Source: Halanaerobiales bacterium
Lineage (GTDB): Bacteria; Bacillota_F; Halanaerobiia; DY22613
DNA: 9,940 bases
Reading direction: 5' to 3'
Assembly (NCBI GenBank): GCA_023128035.1
Contig: JAGMES010000156.1
Location: 1 to 9,940, forward strand
The notes beneath the pieces were generated by a model that was given only the letters and a program-made list of their open reading frames with translations, was not told where the DNA came from and did no database searches. Shown piece after piece: positions 6,401 to 9,940 of the stretch. The stretch's first letter is position 1. Each line of letters starts with the position of its first letter. A program made the translations under genes and the position numbers.

Positions 6401-9400
6401 TGGCACTCCAATAACCGCAATAAATCAGACTGCAATTCGACTTGGCAATATTGTATATGATAAAGGAGCAACTGTACGCTTAACAGTTAGAGATACTTAT
6501 CAATCTGAAAAAGATATTGATTTGATTTACCGCAATTATTATGATTATACTCTAAGTAATTATCAAGGAGAGCATACAATATTTCTTAGAGCTTATGATA
6601 GTTTAGGAAATTATACAGACAGCAAGCATACCATAATATATGACACAATACCGCCGCAAAATCCTACTTTAGAAGATATTGAAGTAATAGAAGGAGATCG
6701 TTTATTGATTCTTAAATGGAAACCCGGTAGTGATTTTCCGAGTGATGATAATATTTTACGATATGATGTAACGGTTACATTGACGAAATCATATTTTACT
6801 GATGGAAAACGAACTAAGATATTTGGGGTATATCCAAAAAATGAGGAAAGTCTAGAGTTAAAAACAAAGGATTTAGAATATCTTGATGACTTACAATATG
6901 ATGAAAAAGTTACTTTCTCACTTGAAACCTTTGATAAAGCAGGCAATCGAGTGAATGCTTACCAAACAGTAGTAGGGTATACAAGGCCTGAGCAGAGTGA
7001 GATCCTTGATCCTTATAATCAAGCAAAGCAGACCATTATAACTGAAAATGGATCTATCAAACATATGCTTGTCATTAACTTAAAACAAGTTGATGCTTCA
7101 GCATATAGATTACGTTGTGAAAAAGTGGGTATCGAGGGTTTTATCTATTCAGAGATTTTAACCAGTGGTAATTGGAATGTACAAGTTGCTCCTCATGGTA
7201 GGTATCGTTTTTGGGTACAAACTTTTAATAAAACTGCGTATGAAGGAAACGGAGAGGTTGGACAAATTGTTGAATCACAGCCTGTGGAAATTCAAATATA
7301 TAATTTACCTCCATCTTTGCCTAATGTGAGTGTGCCTTCTTATGTTAAAGATACTTCTATTACTTTAACTCACAAAGGCGGCAGTGATAACGATGGTGAT
7401 ACTTTAACCTATTATAATAAAATCACTGAAAATGGTAAGGTTATTGTTGATCCAATAAAAGATGGAGAGACAAAGGATACCAGTTTTACTTTAGCAAACT
7501 TGAAAGATGGGAAGAGATATACCTGGGAAGTAGGAGTATGGGATGAGTATGATTTAGATCAGGAAGGTAATCAAAATATTATTTATACAAATCCAGTTTC
7601 ATTTACAATGGATAAAAGTTTTCCTTCTATTTCAGTTAGTCCTCCAGACGAAGAGAAGTACATGAATATTGATAAGGTGACGATTACATCTTCAGATAAT
7701 ATTAGTGGTCTTAGAGAACTAAGATATATGTGGAGAATTCCCAATAAAGAAGATGATCCTACAGCCGTAATAGAAGAGGGAGAGATTAAATCTGGAGATT
7801 CTCTTCTAGTCAAAGATGGAGAGTATGAACTTATAATTACAGCTATTGATGAAGTAGGAAACACAAATAATCAAAAATATCTTTATAAAAATGATTCTAC
7901 TGCTCCTGTAATTGAAGAGATTCAGATAAATGGTATTCAATTAGGAGATAATTATTTATCAGAAACAAGTGCAGTTCAATTTGATGTTCAATTTAAAGAA
8001 GATCAAAGTTTACTCGAAGGCTTTTATTATTGTTTAATCCCTAAAGGGGTTACTGTATCTGAAATAAACGAGGCAGATTTAGAATGGGTATATATTGATC
8101 CAGAAAAATTGGTTTTGGTGAATGACTTACAATATAAGTATCAATTTAACCAGACATTATATAACACAAAATCATTGGAAGCTGGAGTAGAATATTATCT
8201 GTATGTACAGGTTTTAAATGAAGTGGGTTTACAGGCTATTGAAACAACAGAAGAGAGTATTATTCTTGATCTTACTGGCCCGGAGTTTACTAACTTCGAA
8301 GTAACTGGCCTTAGTGATGGAGTAGGAGGAAAATATCTAACTGATTTAGCAGAACTTGTGGTTAATTGTGAAGCAGAAGATTTAGAATCTGGTAAGCAAT
8401 CCATCGAATATGGTGCTATCATTGCAGAGGAGATAAATCCAAAAACATGGTATCAGAGTATGGATGAATTAAAAGAGAATTGGAACTATGATGATGGGAC
8501 AGAATTGAAATTGGTAGTCAAAGCGACTAATGGCCTTGGAAATGAAACATTTCGCTATAGTGATCAATTTATAGTTGATCTAGAGAGTCCAGAATTGGTC
8601 TATATTCGCGCAGGTTGTGACCCAACTTTAGTGGATGATAGCCCATATTATCAGCAAAATAATAGAGATTTAAATATCGTCTGGAAGATGTCAGATGCTA
8701 CTGGTATCGCAGAATATGCTTATGGAATCGGTCGAACAATAAATGACAGGGAAGTGAGTAAGCTTTTTGCTGATGCTGATGAAGATGGTTGGATTGTGCT
8801 TTCTGATACTTCTTTAGAACAGCAGATGGTGATTCATTCTGGAGAGGAAAGTTTTGATGATGGTACTTACTATATTACTATTCGTGGACGAGATTTTGCT
8901 GGAAATGAGAGAATCGTTACCGCTAACCCAATCATAATCGATTCAAGTTTAGCTACCAGACCAGAGATAACTATAAATCCATATCTTACAAGTTTAACTA
9001 GTTTACCTATTCAGTTAAGTTATAGTGGGGAGTTGAATGTTGTTGAATATCACTGCACCCTTTATCATGAAAGTGATGGTGAATTAGTAGAGGTTTATTC
9101 GGAGATTATTACACCAGATTCTAAAGACTATAGTGGAATAGTATCTTATACCTTTAGTCAGGGTGAGAGATATTATCTTAAAGCTGAAGCAGAATTAGAA
9201 GATGGAAGTTTTATAGATATCTGGAGCCCACGTATATTGATTGATACGACAGATCCAAAAGTTGTTGAGTTTAATGTACCTAAATATAGTATTGCCGATG
9301 AGATAATTATAGACTGGCAAGCTGAAGATTTAGATTATGGAATTGAAGGAGAGCAGGGACTTAACTATCAAGTTAAATTAGGATATTCCAGAGGTGGAGA

Positions 9401-9940
9401 TGAACTTCTTAAGTGGACAGATACATTATTTAACCGATATCTCTTTAAAGATTTAGAAGTTTTAGATGGGGAGAATATTTATGTCACTTTAAAAGTAACT
9501 AATGCTGCAGGATTATCGATTGAAGTATATAGTGAAGCGATAACTATTGATAATTCGGTGCCAGAAGTTCCTGTGATCACTCATCAATATGGGTTATTTA
9601 CAGCTAACAAAGATATTTTGGAGTATGATTGGAGTTTGACTAATATTTCAGATAGTAAGTTAGATCATTATGAAGTTACGATCTTACATACCACAATCAT
9701 TCCAGAAAATGCAGAATGGATCAATGTTGGTATTGCTACAAATTACTCATATGAGGCTTTATTAATTAATGGTTCAACTTATTATTTAGCAGTAAGAGCA
9801 TATGGAAAGAATGGTTTATATAGTGAAGGAATCAGTGATATTGTGATTATTGATTACACCAAACCAGATTTGATTAGTGTTGATGATAAGATGAACTATT
9901 CTGCTGATACCAAAACTTTGGCTGCTGAATTTGATGTGAT
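3393..9940 (+). CDS. Giant secreted multidomain surface protein with FN3/Ig-like repeats (3' end outside window)
   Basis: One frame stays open for 2182 codons and leaves the window without a stop. In order it shows: a signal peptide (1-28); an N-terminal beta-rich domain (about 60-275) ending VFPVTIDPTI (266-275), a motif I associate with DNRLRE, WapA and RHS-type wall proteins; a connecting region (276-385); FN3/Ig-like domains to about 810; an Asp-rich linker (817-883); and further FN3/Ig-like domains to the edge. Domain joints repeat a D-x-(T/S)-x-P-like motif at D501, D1084, D1407, D1501, D1626, D1729, D1850, D1951, D2053 and D2154. Strand motifs such as DKAGN, DEVGN and DFAGN recur. Almost no Cys is present and the protein is markedly acidic. 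It is probably exported and either released or wall-attached. The decisive C-terminus (RHS/toxin, SLH, sortase signal or enzyme) is not visible. The frame has no shift, even at A7 (6126-6132) and T6 (4044-4049). A terminator and promoter upstream make it a separate unit. Confidence 0.92.
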   Translation, partial: MKMITRILRVGLVLMILLCTFGGGTVFAGVSEETSKEEASKIDSEPIEQTELVSERTEYSRTFLNSDGSTTLEISSKPLFYQEEKGLFAAISPTIQTIGEKDETSYQVIKASYQCNFGDSEEGFLFTYQDHSIRVQPMDVDKPVSGSIYEDVVSYEKVWEHADLIYEIGEDHVKEKIILYSNKASTQYKFRYLLPDKAVVTEVENGLNITVNDGEVSFFVPDPFVYDMVNTNPSFEAVSKDYELNGQELILTYQIDQEWFNSKERVFPVTIDPTISLQHRPYEFTFDGDQTITVELHQYMPAMTTSYAADRFTISDGHKTLMNEVLWNSIISSKRNDVTKSLEVSKGLTYSIIHSVGNGWVPFKIIYGSSTAKITYFQKPITIFSEEDKFDRYYSEFPNLSWEIMYNNIDINNYTDQEIQKEYKIVFSRSLDSLNVGNDFTEKEDCLYFDIESGHTAFDLEKDGILLKEQLDEEGEWYFKVAVSNGGLWSDWSESQSFILDKTAPKFESTELNYIPLENYGVKVEWGNVIENYTEIKYEVMLARDFDENFIKVNSELIFEDEAKIENLMPNQKYKIRVVALDEAGNSSILDGEYVTPAAETKIQKVEFIEDGKGGYVPEVTFVHNHSDAYKIKIFKFNKQQNGYEEVYLTENWIEGSNYNSSLISYKITDVSIERFSKYKFQVATANGERKDWAGLNYCETNEDVKVPNARPEKPMLVSPELDITVKPGSQDEIILKATTVEDYEGDQLAYVIELYELLGELPQTVDDLADNTEFNVLCLEIFNGLYPDYLDEKIRFEYDNNTIATLYEWTGEEYVPDNSDDNNDPGDNQTDPEDPNIIFGTLIITDPGDDDIYDPSLPGTGGNTHLPGSGDDDDDNQIPPDQTIRSVYSFEEYKEIVYDIQYDFYYSDFLKKIREENFAKFVEENATEEELSNIDNKPAELENDKVFATFKNLEEKTYAWRVKVTETNTFEVDGNVSYSSFFTFIVKKTGPQTPTFVMQNRSGTPITAINQTAIRLGNIVYDKGATVRLTVRDTYQSEKDIDLIYRNYYDYTLSNYQGEHTIFLRAYDSLGNYTDSKHTIIYDTIPPQNPTLEDIEVIEGDRLLILKWKPGSDFPSDDNILRYDVTVTLTKSYFTDGKRTKIFGVYPKNEESLELKTKDLEYLDDLQYDEKVTFSLETFDKAGNRVNAYQTVVGYTRPEQSEILDPYNQAKQTIITENGSIKHMLVINLKQVDASAYRLRCEKVGIEGFIYSEILTSGNWNVQVAPHGRYRFWVQTFNKTAYEGNGEVGQIVESQPVEIQIYNLPPSLPNVSVPSYVKDTSITLTHKGGSDNDGDTLTYYNKITENGKVIVDPIKDGETKDTSFTLANLKDGKRYTWEVGVWDEYDLDQEGNQNIIYTNPVSFTMDKSFPSISVSPPDEEKYMNIDKVTITSSDNISGLRELRYMWRIPNKEDDPTAVIEEGEIKSGDSLLVKDGEYELIITAIDEVGNTNNQKYLYKNDSTAPVIEEIQINGIQLGDNYLSETSAVQFDVQFKEDQSLLEGFYYCLIPKGVTVSEINEADLEWVYIDPEKLVLVNDLQYKYQFNQTLYNTKSLEAGVEYYLYVQVLNEVGLQAIETTEESIILDLTGPEFTNFEVTGLSDGVGGKYLTDLAELVVNCEAEDLESGKQSIEYGAIIAEEINPKTWYQSMDELKENWNYDDGTELKLVVKATNGLGNETFRYSDQFIVDLESPELVYIRAGCDPTLVDDSPYYQQNNRDLNIVWKMSDATGIAEYAYGIGRTINDREVSKLFADADEDGWIVLSDTSLEQQMVIHSGEESFDDGTYYITIRGRDFAGNERIVTANPIIIDSSLATRPEITINPYLTSLTSLPIQLSYSGELNVVEYHCTLYHESDGELVEVYSEIITPDSKDYSGIVSYTFSQGERYYLKAEAELEDGSFIDIWSPRILIDTTDPKVVEFNVPKYSIADEIIIDWQAEDLDYGIEGEQGLNYQVKLGYSRGGDELLKWTDTLFNRYLFKDLEVLDGENIYVTLKVTNAAGLSIEVYSEAITIDNSVPEVPVITHQYGLFTANKDILEYDWSLTNISDSKLDHYEVTILHTTIIPENAEWINVGIATNYSYEALLINGSTYYLAVRAYGKNGLYSEGISDIVIIDYTKPDLISVDDKMNYSADTKTLAAEFDV
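4188..4217 (+). other. VFPVTIDPTI motif closing the N-terminal domain
   Basis: Residues 266-275 read VFPVTIDPTI after the Lys-Glu-Arg at 263-265. From memory, closely similar strings (VFPVTIDPT, YPVTIDPT) close a conserved N-terminal domain in large Gram-positive secreted proteins, notably DNRLRE-containing and WapA/RHS-type wall proteins. It is the best lineage clue in this protein, though it does not prove that RHS repeats follow. Confidence 0.65.
5841..6041 (+). other. Asp-rich low-complexity linker with an internal LPGTG
   Basis: Residues 817-883 are dominated by Asp, Asn, Pro and Gly (for example DNNDPGDN and GDDDDDN) and split the FN3/Ig-like array in two. They are probably a flexible, perhaps calcium-binding, spacer. 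The stretch contains LPGTG (858-862) and a near copy, LPGSG (867-871). Without a following membrane segment these are not sortase signals as they stand. Confidence 0.75.
7311..9940 (+). repeat. Ladder of about 100-residue FN3/Ig-like domains
   Basis: From residue about 1307 onward, joint motifs sit at D1407, D1501, D1626, D1729, D1850, D1951, D2053 and D2154, spaced 94, 125, 103, 121, 101, 102 and 101 residues. Inside each unit a similar order appears: a joint D-x-T/S-x-P; an early strand with Y or W; a middle W (as in W-x-x-V); and a late Y-x-V-x-A-x-D/N-x-x-G strand. The unit at 1305-1400 has the FN3-like SDNDGDTLTYY and YTWEVGVWD. The units are diverged at DNA level, so this is old domain duplication. 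The array continues past the window. Confidence 0.8.

Noticed and set aside
5938..8422. Several short frames on both strands inside the giant gene (5938-6126, 6043-6243, 6611-6946, 7583-7864, 8195-8422)
   Set aside because: All lie within the continuous 2182-codon frame, whose translation shows coherent domains; the others are low-quality shadows rich in Ser, Met or Ile.
1..9940. CRISPR array, tRNA or rRNA genes, insertion-sequence ends
   Set aside because: No regularly spaced direct repeats with unique spacers, no cloverleaf or rRNA-like sequence, and no transposase with matching terminal repeats were seen.

Overview
The window is AT-rich DNA, with codon use dominated by TTA, AGA, ATA and GAA/GAT. 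Protein families and style fit a low-GC Bacillota, probably of the Clostridia or Halanaerobiales kind. A promoter resembling the sporulation sigma factor SigH (RnAGGAwWW-N12-RnnGAA) and the acidic secreted protein agree with that, but the genus cannot be read from the sequence.

Layout, all genes on the + strand. (1) Positions 33-954 hold an Rpn-type PD-(D/E)XK nuclease / putative transposase gene broken into three reading frames by two apparent single-base losses in short homopolymers. It ends in a 24-bp in-frame tandem repeat. (2) Positions 955-1323 are non-coding, with an inverted-repeat element and a second hairpin. (3) Positions 1324-3017 hold an AAA-ATPase-like / DUF1703-type PD-(D/E)XK nuclease gene whose last ~50 codons are cut off by a third single-base loss, in an A6 run. 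(4) Positions 3018-3392 are non-coding. They carry a second copy of the inverted-repeat element, a strong (potentially bidirectional) terminator and a SigH-like promoter. (5) From 3393 to beyond the right edge runs one uninterrupted frame of at least 2182 codons. It encodes a giant secreted protein with a signal peptide, an N-terminal domain ending in VFPVTIDPTI as in DNRLRE/WapA/RHS-type wall-associated proteins, an Asp-rich linker, and a ladder of roughly 100-residue FN3/Ig-like domains. No in-frame stop was found when it was translated codon by codon.

The two nuclease-like genes look like decayed accessory genes, each followed by a copy of the same palindromic repeat, so the second gene lies between direct repeats. 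The giant gene is insulated from them by the terminator and has its own promoter. Nothing shows a functional link between the nuclease remnants and the surface protein. The most interesting points are the clustered -1 breaks with stop-start overlaps, the gene-trailing palindromic repeats, and the giant protein whose C-terminus (possibly an RHS/toxin region or cell-wall anchor) is outside the window.
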